A stretch of DNA of 64,000 bases from assembly GCA_037974665.1 (NCBI GenBank), contig CM075778.1, positions 6,561,001 to 6,625,000 on the forward strand, written 5' to 3'. A model generated the notes under the pieces. It saw only the letters and a list, made by a program, of their open reading frames with translations, had not been told where the DNA came from and did not search any database. Of this stretch, positions 19,400 to 32,161 are shown one piece after another. The number at the start of each line of letters is the position of its first letter. The stretch's first letter is position 1. The position numbers and the translations under genes were made by a program. Origin of the DNA: Ehretia macrophylla. Lineage: Eukaryota > Streptophyta > Magnoliopsida > Boraginales > Ehretiaceae.

Positions 19400-19910
19400 T
19401 CCGATTCAAGGTAGTACTTCAAGATTCGACCTGACCTCACCAAACCAAGGAAGTTCTGAGCTCTCTAGGAATTGTAGCAATCGAGGCCTCAATATCGTCA
19501 GCTAGGCGTTGAGGTACCCAACGCAATAATGGCACAAGGGCGCTGACTTTGTTAATAAACCCACAAAAATTGTGAACTTCCCATCATCCTGTTACCCTAC
19601 TCAAGTTAGCGTCCGACACACGACAAGGTACCATCACGTTCCATCCATAGCATTGTCTGATCCGGAAATGATGGCAAGGCTATCAGGAGAGTATAAATAC
19701 CCCCTCCCTTGGCCGATTGGAGGTAATTCTTCTCCCATATGCTCACACTGACGTTCTCTCCCCCAAAATCCTCGTCTTGGTCATATTCATCGAGCTCAAG
19801 CTCATTAGATATTTGATCACTTACTTGATCATCGGAATCTATCCCACGAGATTGAGTCTCATTGTCTCTTGCAAGTTAGCAGTGCGCAAGTCCGAGCCAA
19901 TTATTCATAT
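19400..19910 (+). mobile_element. Degenerate LTR-like remnant
   Basis: The stretch is more GC-rich than its surroundings. It has a TATA box (TATAAATACCCC) at about 19692. About 140 bases further it has ACTTGATCATCGGAATC, a version of a motif (TTGATCGTCGGAG) that also occurs in the solo LTR at 62553-63165 at the same place relative to its TATA box. Ends and target duplication could not be found. It is an old fossil. Confidence 0.5.
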
Positions 19911-20414
19911 TTTTACCTTATCAAAAACTTTTTTTTAAATTCACATATAATAGAATTTCATGTACTAAACTGTACTTTAGTGCAATTTATTGATCTTCCA
20001 TACCGTAGGAATTGGATATACTTCCTCAGTAAATTTAAATGGAACTGTTTGTTTGGGCCCCCTATCTTTTAATAAGTTGGTACCATTGTTGGTTGAAATC
20101 AGGGATCATAGACCAAAATGATTGAAACCAATGATGAATACCATCGAAATCAGGGATCATAGACCAAAATTATTGATCCTACAGAAAATGATATCCATTG
20201 CCCATTATCTTAGCTGTTACGTTGAAAAATGGTGTAGAAAACGATAAGTATAAATATAAAACAGGCTGGAGAGTAAGAAAAAATTGTTAGCAGAATGTAA
20301 GTTTGGTAATGTAGTCCATATAGAGCTGATTGACTCTGATCATTTGGTTAATCACAGTACCGGACTTGATCCCCTCGTAATGTTCTAACTCTATAAGGGA
20401 GAACTAATAGTGAT

Positions 20415-20502
20415 AATCTATCCGGATTATATTATCATGAGTGCATAAATAGTTAATCAATCTATCCGGATTATATTATCATGAGTGCATAAATAGTTAA
20501 CC
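20415..20502. repeat. Tandem duplication, unit about 44 bp
   Basis: CTATCCGGATTATATTATCA and the following GAGTGCATAAATAGTTAA occur twice in a row. The edges are given to within a few bases. Confidence 0.8.
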
Positions 20503-20899
20503 ACTATTGAATCTCCCTCATAATATTATGACGTTACAAGAGGACCCAACTCCTAATCTATCAAACCAGTCTACAGAATTTGAAGCTTCGAGTCTCGAAT
20601 AGGAGTATGTACGAGTCAATACAAAGAAGCACTCGTTGATTAGTTGCAAACTTTTTTTCTAAAGAATACTTCTGATATCTAGCATAATTTGTTGATATGA
20701 AATGCTAACATGTATTTTCACAATTATACAAATCAACATATTTATGCACAGTCATGGCGTCGCCAACATTGCAATTGATTCAACGAGTATATATATGTAT
20801 ATGCATAGAAATTATAAACAGAAAGACGACAATATGCAAGTGTACAAGATGAACTGTTTATACCTAATGCTTGACAACTTTTCCCAAGAAATTTTGCTA

Positions 20900-23800
20900 T
20901 CAACAGTTCTCTTTCTTTCTGTGGAGCTTGAAAAACCGATGGAGCAGTTTATGGACTTCTCCATAATTTTCAGTTGTAGGAATCAGACGGCCTTTAATCC
21001 ATTGAGGAAGCTTGTTAGTTGGTTGGGAGAAGCATTTCTTTGAGGGATCAGATGCGTAGCGTCCATCAACCAACAAGATTGCTGCATAATCATTAATATG
21101 CCGAATAGCTCTACCTGGAAAACACACAAATCAAACATTGAAACAGATCAGTGAGATTTACAACGACAAAATGAGAAAAATTCTCATAAAATGCCCTGGA
21201 GAAAGAAAAGTAGATGATTTGCACATTATACACTGTAAGAAGCAAGCTGCGTGATAGGTTTTCTCAACTTATACTGAACCCGCTCTTGCAGCAATTTTCA
21301 TGAAAAGCTTCTGCCAGTGCGTAACATGTAGGCCTCTAAATACTAGCCTGTCAATCTCATATCATCATGTTAGATATATGAGAAAGATCGTTAGATAGTA
21401 ATACGCACCAATTGATTGATTGACAGCTTTCATACAAAGATTTTCATAGTACTGCTTCCCTCTGCGCTTACAACTTCTTAAGATGTCTAACCCAGCTTGA
21501 ATATCTCCATTGTAACATTCTGTACGAGCCAAAGATCTGGGCGCATTGCAGGCAGGTGCACCCTGGACTCCCTCAATATGCTTCAGCCTCTCTATCAACT
21601 CTATGTCCGATGGGTTCGGGTAGGGCAGACCAACCATGACAATGCATCGACCCATTCCATCGCTGAAATTGATCCCTTCTGATATTTTCCCACCAACAAC
21701 AGCAAGAAGAATTGCACCATTGCAAACTGAGGGATCAACTTTGGAATCGGTACAAGATAGTGCATCTATTGTTTCCTTATATTCCATCAGGACAACCTCT
21801 ACATCCGTATTTTTTCTAGGCTCTCTAAATATCCGCTTCTTCTTTGTTATTCTTGTAAGGATTCCCGATTCCTTCCAACTATGGTAGACCTTCTCTTCAT
21901 AGTCGAAGGATGAGAAGAACACAACAACTCCTTCAGGAACCACTGTCACCAAATTGCAAAGGAGTAGCCCTAGCTCCTGAATCTGTCATTTTATGCCCAT
22001 TAAAAATACTCTAATTATTTTTAGAACTGAAATCCTGGTAGAATGTAAAACGGCGACAGCAATTCCAATTATAATTACAGAATTTACTTAAAACTGAATA
22101 CCAAAATAAAAAAACTTAAGCCATCTATCATCCTTTTTTACCTTTCCGGTCTCAGATGGAAGAGGATATGTTCATAAATTAAAACGCAGGGTACTGAAAT
22201 AAGAAACAATGTTTGGCATCGAACAGAATCTATTGGCATTTGCCTTTCAAAATGATGGAAGACGGAGCAACTTACCATACTTGATGAGTTTCTGGCACTA
22301 TAGCTAAAATCAAAGGACTGCCCAGATGGCCCGTGGGAGACTGCAACTGGTAAAATATTTTCAGAAGGGATTATATGACAGCACGAAAAGAAATGCAACT
22401 GGTCAGGGGGCAACCATGGGAAAAGTCGCTCCTTTGTTTCCTCAATAGGTTGCAAAGTACCGCCAGCCAAAACGACAGCATGTGCTTGATCTACAATCTA
22501 CCAGAAGTGGTGCAATTTTAATAACGAATCTTCAAAAGAAATCAATCGGCATTAAAACGTAGTAAGTGTGAAAAATAACTGCAAACCTCTGAAAATATCT
22601 TTTCCCCAGTAAGCATGACATATTTTAAGTAACCATTCTGTTGTCCAGAGCAAATTGGCTTAGTCCTTGAAATTATTATCCTTCCATCACCATCACGATT
22701 TGTCAATGACAGTAACATGGAAGCTAACGCCCTAAAGCCAGATAATGTGCTACTCTCTTCATTTTTGACTTCATCTCCATTCATTGAAGCACTGCGTGTG
22801 CTAGCTAGTTTATCTCCATAACCACTGACCTGAGAGAGAAAAGTACTATGAACTTCAATAGTGTGGAAGATAAAACATACTATTGAGAGAACCATGTTGA
22901 ATAACTCAAATGGATAAGAGAAAGCATTAACCTTGTGAATTATATTGCTGTCTTCTATATACTGCAGTATTTTAACCAAGTTTATATTGTCGATATTGTG
23001 GAAAAATAAAAACTCATTAATGGACACTGAGCAGTTGAGAGCACTTCCAATTTCCTCCATGTTGCATAGAGGATTAGTAGAGCTTGCATCATTCTCTTCA
23101 CATAATATCTTTTGGAAAGCCCGTGTGAGGACCATCAGAGTTTGGATATATCTTCGATTGCCTGGTCCTAACACATTCCGAAATCGATCCATATACTTCT
23201 CCAAGTGAAAATACACATTGTCCAACTGAAAAAAGAGACGAAAATTGTTACAAACTCTTGACATTTCATACTCTTCACTTAAAAAATTCATTCAGAAGAT
23301 CAAAATAAGTCAACTGAGGTTTTCTTTAATCCGAGTGTCAATGCAACAACCCATAGACTCGTAAGACTGCACAGACCAAACAGATATCCACATCGAGAAG
23401 CCTTGTTGATGATAGATGAGTGAGGGAGTATTGTATACCTGTGATAGAGTAATTTTCGAGTCATACATACTAATGAGAGAATCAGCCAGATTATGAGCCT
23501 CATCTATGATGACGATATTATTCTTCAAAGTTAAACCAAGTGATTCACGTGATGATTTTGACAGAAGAGATTGATAAGGAAGAACAACAAGATCAGCTTC
23601 AGAGACCATGCTTCTCGAACCATAATAAGGGCAAGTTCCTAACTTGCTCCCAATGTGAACGACATCTTCGATATCCAGAGGTCCCTGTTGGGATACCTCA
23701 CTCCCAAATTCTTTCACTAACTTGTGACTTCTAAGCATGGGGCATCCTAAGGAAGCCTTTGTCCGGCGTACTCTTCCTCCGGCACCCAAGTTCTGCACGT

Positions 23801-26270
23801 TAATGGTTGAAATCAGTCAAAACACTAAAGAAACACTCATCTTGCAGAAGCACGAAGTTTTAGTTTACAAGTGTTACAGCTGAAACTAGCATCTCAAGTT
23901 GCCCGCACATTGTTTTCTAATGGAGCTACTTTCACAGACGAGTTCAATTAGTGTGATAGTGTCATAATACTCTGCATCAATATCTAATTGCCTCTCCAAG
24001 AACTACGTTTCAAGAAAATGCACATTAGCAACAAACAAGAGTACGTCAGTAAACGTAATATAATAAGTTTCAGGCAGAAAAGAGCAGGCAGGACCCATTT
24101 TGTAAAGCTATAAGTCAGCTTAGTTGCATGAAACCAGATGAGAGACATACTGTAGAAGGTGGAAAGTACTATGTAATGCAGCTAATTGAGGAAATACATT
24201 CTTGTTCCAGGATTAATTGGCTCTGGTAATCCATTGAGTGTGCTATCAAGAGATAACGCCTAAATGACAATGCAGCACAATATCACTTCCAAAGATATTA
24301 CTAATTGGGGCATACTCTTACTAGCAAATAAGTCATTTCCTAATCATTGTCTTTAGTGACCCTTTCGAATTAAGAAGTTCTCTGTTCGTCCTGTTTGCTA
24401 TTTATTGTGCAACATAAACCACCTAAAATCCAAGGAAAATGAAGAAAGTTCAAATATGACAAAGAAGATGGAGCATGTATTTCCTTCAACTGGAGAGAGA
24501 AGCTCGTAAATACATATCCTTAACCTAGTCCAACAAGATACATCAAATCTAGACCAAGGCAAGGGTGAGAAAAGAACCTTTAAACCCATACCTTCATTTT
24601 AGAAGTCTCACGTTTGTTACTCTTTTGAAGCTCCAAACACCTCTCATTGATTCGAGTAGAGTTCCCTAACTTCAACACCTCTGAAACAAGATCAAACATA
24701 TATCATCTCCAAAGGTAAAAGCGAAGTCTCCAAACAATACAGCACAATAATCCTACAATATCAGAACCTACATCCATTATTACAATGTTAATTCTTGTAC
24801 CTTTATTAATGCAGAGGTTCTTCCGAGACCCCAAGCACACAACCTTCAACTTATTAGCAAATTTAGTCTTCTTTAACTCCTTTATGAACTGCGAAAGCTG
24901 TGAATGTGTCCGACTACAAAAATAAATCTTTAATTTCACCTCATCTCTCTCATCCTCAAACCCATCTTCGTCCTCTTCATCTTCACTCGATGAACCAACA
25001 AATGCACTACTAGTCCCCTTCCTTTTACCAGGCCCACCATTTTCCTCCTCGCTTTCGTATTCTTCCAATAAAAACTCTGCATCATCATCCACCTCCTCAC
25101 TCCCACTTTTCGCCTTCAAAATCTTCCGCTCTTTCTTACCATGATCATCTCCCTCTTCTTCTTCCTCCCCACCACGACTAAATATATCTCTTATACACCC
25201 CTCTTTGTCCTTTTTACTCTTCAATCGAAACCCTAATTTTTTCTTCTCCTTTATTTTCTTAGGGGATGGTTCATTTTCCTTTTTCAGAACAAAATTCTTC
25301 ATCCAATCCGGTTCATTATCATCATCCGAACCATTTCGATCTTCAGATTTTTCATTCTGATTAAAATTAGCCTGAATTTCACATTTTTGCTGTTTTTCCT
25401 GCTGCTGCCTTCTATCAACAAGCCATTGCAAAGCACTACAAATTATGCTTAGGGTTTTACCAGTGCCTGTATCATCAATTCATGCAATTCAAAAAATTAA
25501 ATCAAGAAAAATAACAGTCTCCGTTCCAAGTCTCAAAAATCAATCCTACAAATAGTCTCTATAGTAATGGGGTAGGCTCCACCTTTCTCTGACCCGACTA
25601 TACAACGTTGAGAGAAATGTAGATGGATGCAAACCTACCCCGTTGCCAGAGACTATTTCTAAGACTTGAACGGAATAAGTACCAACATAAAATTGGATAT
25701 ACATACATATATGTATCTCTATATATATACTGATCCGTTTTAAAACTAAATATTTCTATACGGTCTTTTCCCATTCCTTCTATGTCGAAAGGTTAAAACT
25801 AAAAAAAGATTTGTTATTTCTCGATATTCTCTCAATTTTCAATAAACTCTTCGTAAAAGCATTTTAACAATGCTTCAGTAGTATTAGTAGATGCTATTCG
25901 AACCACTCTTTTTCTATCCATATCAGCATTCCGTATAGAGGTTATATATATATATATATATATATATATTCTCAAAACTTAAATGGATATCAAGTATTCA
26001 ACAAGTGAGCAAGTAATATGTTGACAGGACAGTTGTTTCCCACATTTTGAATTAAGACCGAGTAATTAATGATCAAACACAACATATCTAACCACCAAGT
26101 ATTCAACGAGCAAACACTTGACCATCGTGTCAAACACAACATTCGTACTTACCGGTGGGGCTTTCGAGCATGGCAATGCCGCCTTTATCGAGGGATTGGT
26201 AAAGAGCGTTCATGAAATCGATCTGGATTGGGTATGCTTTATATGGAAATGCTTCAAATTTCTTCTCCAT
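20900..26270 (-). CDS. DDX11: DDX11/CHL1-type Fe-S DNA helicase (9 exons)
   Basis: Exons (minus strand): 26270-26153, 25466-24801, 24680-24592, 23792-23439, 23225-22932, 22829-22587, 22497-22276, 21982-21409, 21114-20900; 924 aa. It is a superfamily-2 XPD/RAD3-like 5'-3' DNA helicase of the nucleus, tied to sister-chromatid cohesion and replication-fork repair. Walker A SPTGTGKT is at 37-44 (split by intron 1), motif Ia SRTHSQLS near 224, and the DEAH box (VIIDEAHNL) near 388. [10 protein letters not shown] is near 759 and QSIGRAIRH near 851. Four cysteines suited to the Fe-S cluster lie near 258, 276, 308 and 345. An acidic/basic low-complexity insertion (about 70-215) between Walker A and motif Ia matches the DDX11 branch rather than XPD, FANCJ or RTEL1. 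The start at 26270 ([13 protein letters not shown]) is preferred over the Met 14 codons upstream. All introns are GT-AG. Confidence 0.93.
25942..25969. repeat. (TA)n microsatellite in DDX11 intron 1
   Basis: About 14 TA units lie in the intron that splits Walker A. Confidence 0.9.
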
Positions 26271-27186
26271 TTTTTGGCTGCTGCTGTGCTCTCTCTCTCT
26301 GTGTCCTGACATATATATATGTATGTATGTATAGGCTCACCTCACCGCATATAATTTTCCCGCCAAATATTTAGCGTAAATTGCATTATTTGCCCCGGTT
26401 GTATGCTGGAATATCTTTTCAACCCCCCTTAGTGTTCACTTTTTTCCTTTCAGATGCCAGGGCATTTACCAACTACCTGTCAAGTGAAGTGCCCCTTTAG
26501 CATAGTGGGTGAAATCATTCTTACGATGTCACAAATTCAACATTTCTCATTGATTTGGAATTTCTCCCTTCACTGACTTGATTTATATGTGGGGCACACC
26601 ACTGCACCGGAATTTTATTAGTTAGTGGTTGATTTCACTAGTTAAGTTTTCACATCATCAAAAAAAAAAAAAAAAAAGTGAAGTTCCTCATTAGACTTGA
26701 CCATTGGTATGTAATTAAATTGGATGAACTTTAATATCAAATTTAAGACAATTATAAAATCATCTTTTTTGTGAATAATTGTAAAATTCTGGACTTGTTG
26801 ACAAGTTATAAATTTTCTTTATTATGCCAACTACAAGTTAAATTATTTGAGATGATCTTATTTATATACTTAATTATAATATTTTCCAACAATTTTTTGA
26901 TTTGAATTTGGTTTGAAATTCATCAAGTGTGATAGGTGTGTAGTAAAATTCTCGTATGTGAGTCTTTCAAGATCAAAAAAGGCCCAATACTAGTATATTT
27001 CATATGTCACATCTTAAGTCCAAAATCTCAGGACTCTAAGTGAGACTTATGGTGAAATCTTATGACAAAATTGTCTTGCACTAAATATCAACAGAGCTCA
27101 AAATAATTAACTCGAATTATTGTTTAAATTCATAATACTAACTTATAGATCAAGCTCACACCATATCTCCTAGTAATATAATTTAT
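26271..27186. other. Intergenic upstream of the helicase
   Basis: The helicase promoter and 5' UTR should lie in the first few hundred bases; a TA/TGTA repeat is at about 26310-26332. From about 26375 the sequence (TTGCATTATTTGCCCCGG) resembles one end of a non-autonomous element, but no partner was found. A poly-A run is at about 26660-26676. No gene was seen. Confidence 0.5.
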
Positions 27187-28641
27187 GGGTAAATATCACT
27201 CTGCCCCCTTGTATTAGCAAAACTATCAGAAACCTCCCTGTAATTTTTAAAAAACGACACACCGCCCCCTTTCGTCTCTTTTCAACTAACACTGTTAAAA
27301 ATTTGTTTTAAATGACATTTTTACCCTTATGTTATACATCTTTTTTTCTTTTTCTTTATTTTATTTTCAACTAACACTATTAAAAAATTGTTTAGGCACG
27401 TGAGGTTCTGCTGATGGAAGGATATTCAGATAAATTATGACTCCCATAATCAATATCATTCTGAGATGAATCATGTAAGAGGCCATTATTGCTTATCACA
27501 ATTTCGGATATTCTCTTTGGGATCAAAGGTCTCTCCAGGCTTTCTATGTCATGATTCTCCAATGGATGATCCTCACTTCATTCTAGTGCCAGTTGAAGCA
27601 TGTCATTCTTCCGAAACTTTAGAAGCTTATTCTTAATCCAAGGTATTTGAGCCAGTAAATCATAAGATATTCCCAAGAAAGTACATGTGATAAGAAACGC
27701 AAGTGATGAAAGGCATTATTTTGACAAAATTGAAGCACTCAAATACTGCTCAATCCTTTTGCAATCATATCCATCTAAGTAACACCGAACCATTTTTAGG
27801 ATTGCACTCTCTAGTGATGACTCGACAAGAGCCCTCAGAATAATGAGGTTGATTAGGAAGAAACAAACCATCTTCAAAAGTGCAGCCTTCTGCTCTCCAG
27901 ACACAGTAAGATGTCGTTCAAACTTCGACAGATAGGAAAGAGCTGAGGGGACTATTATATACATGCTCACGAATATGGGAACATTGGGCAGAAACTGAAA
28001 GATGATGCTCCCTAGCCAACTTGAGCTCTGAATCCAAGCCAACCACATATGAGCACGATCAAAATTAACCTCTCGCACTCTCAACATCCTGCATCTAAAA
28101 ACATGGGAGTTGTTTGTTGTGTGTTGTGTGTGTGTGTTGTGCGACGTACTGGGTCGTGTGTCTATGCGCGCGCGTAATCTCTATGTGTGTCGTGTGTGTG
28201 TATGTGTGTGTGCGAACTGTGTGTGTGTGTGTGTATGTATGCGTGCTCTGTGTGTGTATGCACGCGCGCTGTACAAGGGCTGAGGGGTAGTAGATGGGCT
28301 AACGGTGGTGGTAGTAGTAGTGGGGGTGGGGGTGAGGGAAGGGGTGGTAGGTGAGGAAGATGGGTTTTATGTTTTTTAATTTGTTTTTCAATTTTTTTTG
28401 GATAATGATAGGTATAAGGACATTTTCGTCAATTATCTAGTTCATATAAAGCCAAAAATCACTCATAGTTGCAGATAAAGCGCGTGAGTTACACTTTATA
28501 CAGAAAAATAGACAGCATGCAAATGGAAGGGGGTGGTGTGTCGAGTTTCAAAAATTATAGGGAGGGTTTTGATAGTTTTGCTAATACAGGGGGCAGACTG
28601 ATATATATGGATTTCACAGGGGGACGGAGTAATATTTACCC
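27187..28641. mobile_element. Pack-MULE (Mutator-like, non-autonomous) carrying a host gene fragment
   Basis: Both ends begin GGGTAAATAT when read inward. The inverted repeats continue through GTATTAGCAAAACTATCA, CCTCCCT, AATTTTT and CGACACACC for about 90 bases; the right copy has about 27 extra bases near its tip. The element is flanked by TATAATTTAT (27177-27186) and TATAATTCAT (28642-28651), a 10-bp target duplication with one mismatch. Long inverted repeats with 9-10 bp duplications are the mark of Mutator-like elements. There is no transposase inside. The interior holds an OSCA/CSC1-like gene fragment (about 27392-28087), then a GT-rich simple stretch (about 28108-28265) and a G-rich stretch (to about 28370). 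Confidence 0.85.
27392..28087 (-). pseudogene. Captured OSCA/CSC1-like (DUF221) channel gene fragment
   Basis: On the minus strand about 230 codons read as part of a CSC1-like calcium-permeable channel of the OSCA family, closest (from memory) to Arabidopsis At4g35870. Landmarks are [79 protein letters not shown], then [37 protein letters not shown] and ending near ISRTSRA. The frame carries two in-frame stops (one after SASILSK, one after LQLALE) but is otherwise continuous, so decay is light. It covers only a middle part of the roughly 800-residue parent and cannot make a channel. The parent gene is not in this window. Confidence 0.82.
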
Positions 28642-28794
28642 TATAATTCATTGCATAATTATCATGTGTTGTCAAATATGTCCATAATTGCAAAAATACC
28701 AAAGAAAGGACTAACAAAAATTAAAGATTAGATCCCAAGTATTATCACTACTTTCCGAATACACTATCCCTCTATAGCTCCATGACACACCCAA

Positions 28795-29186
28795 GGGAAA
28801 ATAACGCAAATAGTCCTTATTATTTTTCTAAAATTTCAAGTTTATCTATATTGTTAAAAATTAGCTAGTGAATGTCACTATTATTTTAAAAAAATTAAAT
28901 TAAATTAGTCTATATTATTCAAAATTAGTCAATTTATTTTCTAATTTTTTTTAGTTTAGTCCATATTATTTTCATATAAAATTCAATTAGTCCTCAAGGT
29001 TTAAAAAAATTGTGACTAAATTAGTTTTTTTTTTTAAATAATAGGGACTAAATTAGTTAATTTTGAATAATAGGGATAAATTTAAATTTTTTAAAAAATA
29101 ATAGAGACTAAATTGATTAATTTTAAACAATATAGACGAATTTAAAATTTTAGAAAAATAACAAGGACTGTTTGTGCAATTTTTCC
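28795..29186. mobile_element. Short Mutator-like MITE, 392 bp
   Basis: The ends are inverted copies: GGGAAAATAACGCAAATAGTCC at left against GGAAAAATTGCACAAACAGTCC at right. Similarity continues through TTATTTTTCTAAAATTT and CTATATTGTT for about 70 bases. The flanks ACACACCCAA (28785-28794) and ACACATCCAA (29187-29196) form a 10-bp duplication with one mismatch. There is no coding capacity. The middle is made of AATTAGTC/AATTAATC-type repeats. It sits about 150 bases from the Pack-MULE and about 235 bases upstream of the eL37 start. Confidence 0.78.
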
Positions 29187-29419
29187 ACACATCCAAAGTC
29201 CAAACTTATTAGCAACACTTATAATCCATTGGGCTTCACATAACGAAACACGATCACACAAAGCCCAAACAGAGGCCCGGTATAACCCAAAACCCAGCCC
29301 TAAAACCCCTCCAATGGCGGATATAAAACACAACCAACGACACCGCACTCATCTCTTCTTCTTTGCCCTCAACAGACATCAAATTTCACACAGGCTAGGG
29401 TTTCTGCATCTGCGCAGCC

Positions 29420-30920
<1,501 letters not shown>

Positions 30921-32161
30921 AGATCATGATTTTGGAGGAGTACTCTTAATTTTAGTGTCATTTACTATTTCTCAAAGTGTTAGATCAACTGAATGCATTT
31001 TTTGAATATCATTTGAAAGGGTTCCTTCCGGTACCCATTCAAACGTTAATTGTGGTTACTTTTTGTTATATGCATTTAAATTTGAATTGCTTTTTTCATA
31101 GAAATGGATGGATGAGAGACGATTTCTAGTTTGCATTCGTATGAGTTTGTGTTGCTCTGACCCTTTTTCAGTTTATATATAGCTTATAATGGTGCTGCTG
31201 AAGACACAACATCTAGCTTAGTGCACTTTTTGGATTCTGTTTTCTCTGCTTTGTGCCTATGAATTATTATGTAAGAGTAGACCATTGTTATTGAAGGGTG
31301 ATATTCTCCGCTCATCAAATAAAGTAGAGGGAGAGGGTTGCTCACAAGGCTAGCTGCTCGGAAGGCCTACCTATATTTTTCCCAATCTGTCACTTGATCA
31401 GCTGAATTCGAGTTAAATTCCGGGGAGATGGACAAGTTAAAGCCTGCTAGAAGCTAGTATTCAAATTAGAGGATGACCCTTCGGGTCTCATCTAAGATAA
31501 AGAGGATGCGCCAAATCCTTTCTAGCTCTCCACTGCCACTTTGGCTTGATACATGCACCACTAAGAGTGACTTCTCGAGTCTTTGAACGCACATTAAACC
31601 CCCCTGCCCTCCAACCTTGCCTCTCCCAACTCCGCCCGAAGGAATAAGGGGCTTCTGTTGTATTCCCACGTTTGCTGATTGAGAGGCGTATTCATTATTA
31701 CATGCATCACCTTCATGTTTTGCTAACAGTGATAGGAATAAATTTGCTATGTAATGATGTTGTGATGTTGTGAGTTAGATGATGTCGATAATTCACAACT
31801 ATAAGATTTTACTCGTAAAGTTATAATGTTATGAGAGAATCTTTACTCAAACGTGACTAGCACAGCTACCTTGATTGCTATCCTGAACACACAGCAGCAT
31901 GTAAAACACCCCTCAATTTAGTATCTCATTCATTTTACACTCACTTTTTTTAAGAAAGTTCAACAAACATTTTGCTACAAGTATTTACCCTTCACACTAA
32001 ATGAGTCAACTCCACCACTCAAAATCAAAATTTCTTTAGGAGTTTTACGAGACATGCTCTCGTGTATACCTAGCCAAGTATTAACCCGAATTCAAAATTA
32101 AACCCGAAAAATGATTCGGTTGCCAAGCAATTACTTGATTAAGGAATTCACTCATAAAAAT
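30921..32161. other. Convergent intergenic region, eL37 and PX-domain gene
   Basis: This holds the 3' UTR of eL37 (about 300 bases) and the 3' UTR of the minus-strand PX gene. Between them, 31310-31670 is more GC-rich and includes a 16-base block identical to plant 5.8S rRNA (31576-31591). No gene was seen. Confidence 0.55.

Larger units (their letters stand above)
18521..20899. other. Intergenic with degenerate repeats
   Basis: No host gene was seen between the unknown gene (starts at 18520) and the 3' end of the helicase (20900). The stretch contains an LTR-like remnant (about 19400-19910), a duplicated GAAATCAGGGATCATAGACC motif (about 20095 and 20149) and a tandem repeat near 20415-20502. 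Confidence 0.6.

Noticed and set aside
26118-26309. Plus-strand ORF opposite exon 1 of the helicase
   Set aside because: Shadow of the coding strand; the minus-strand frame carries Walker A.
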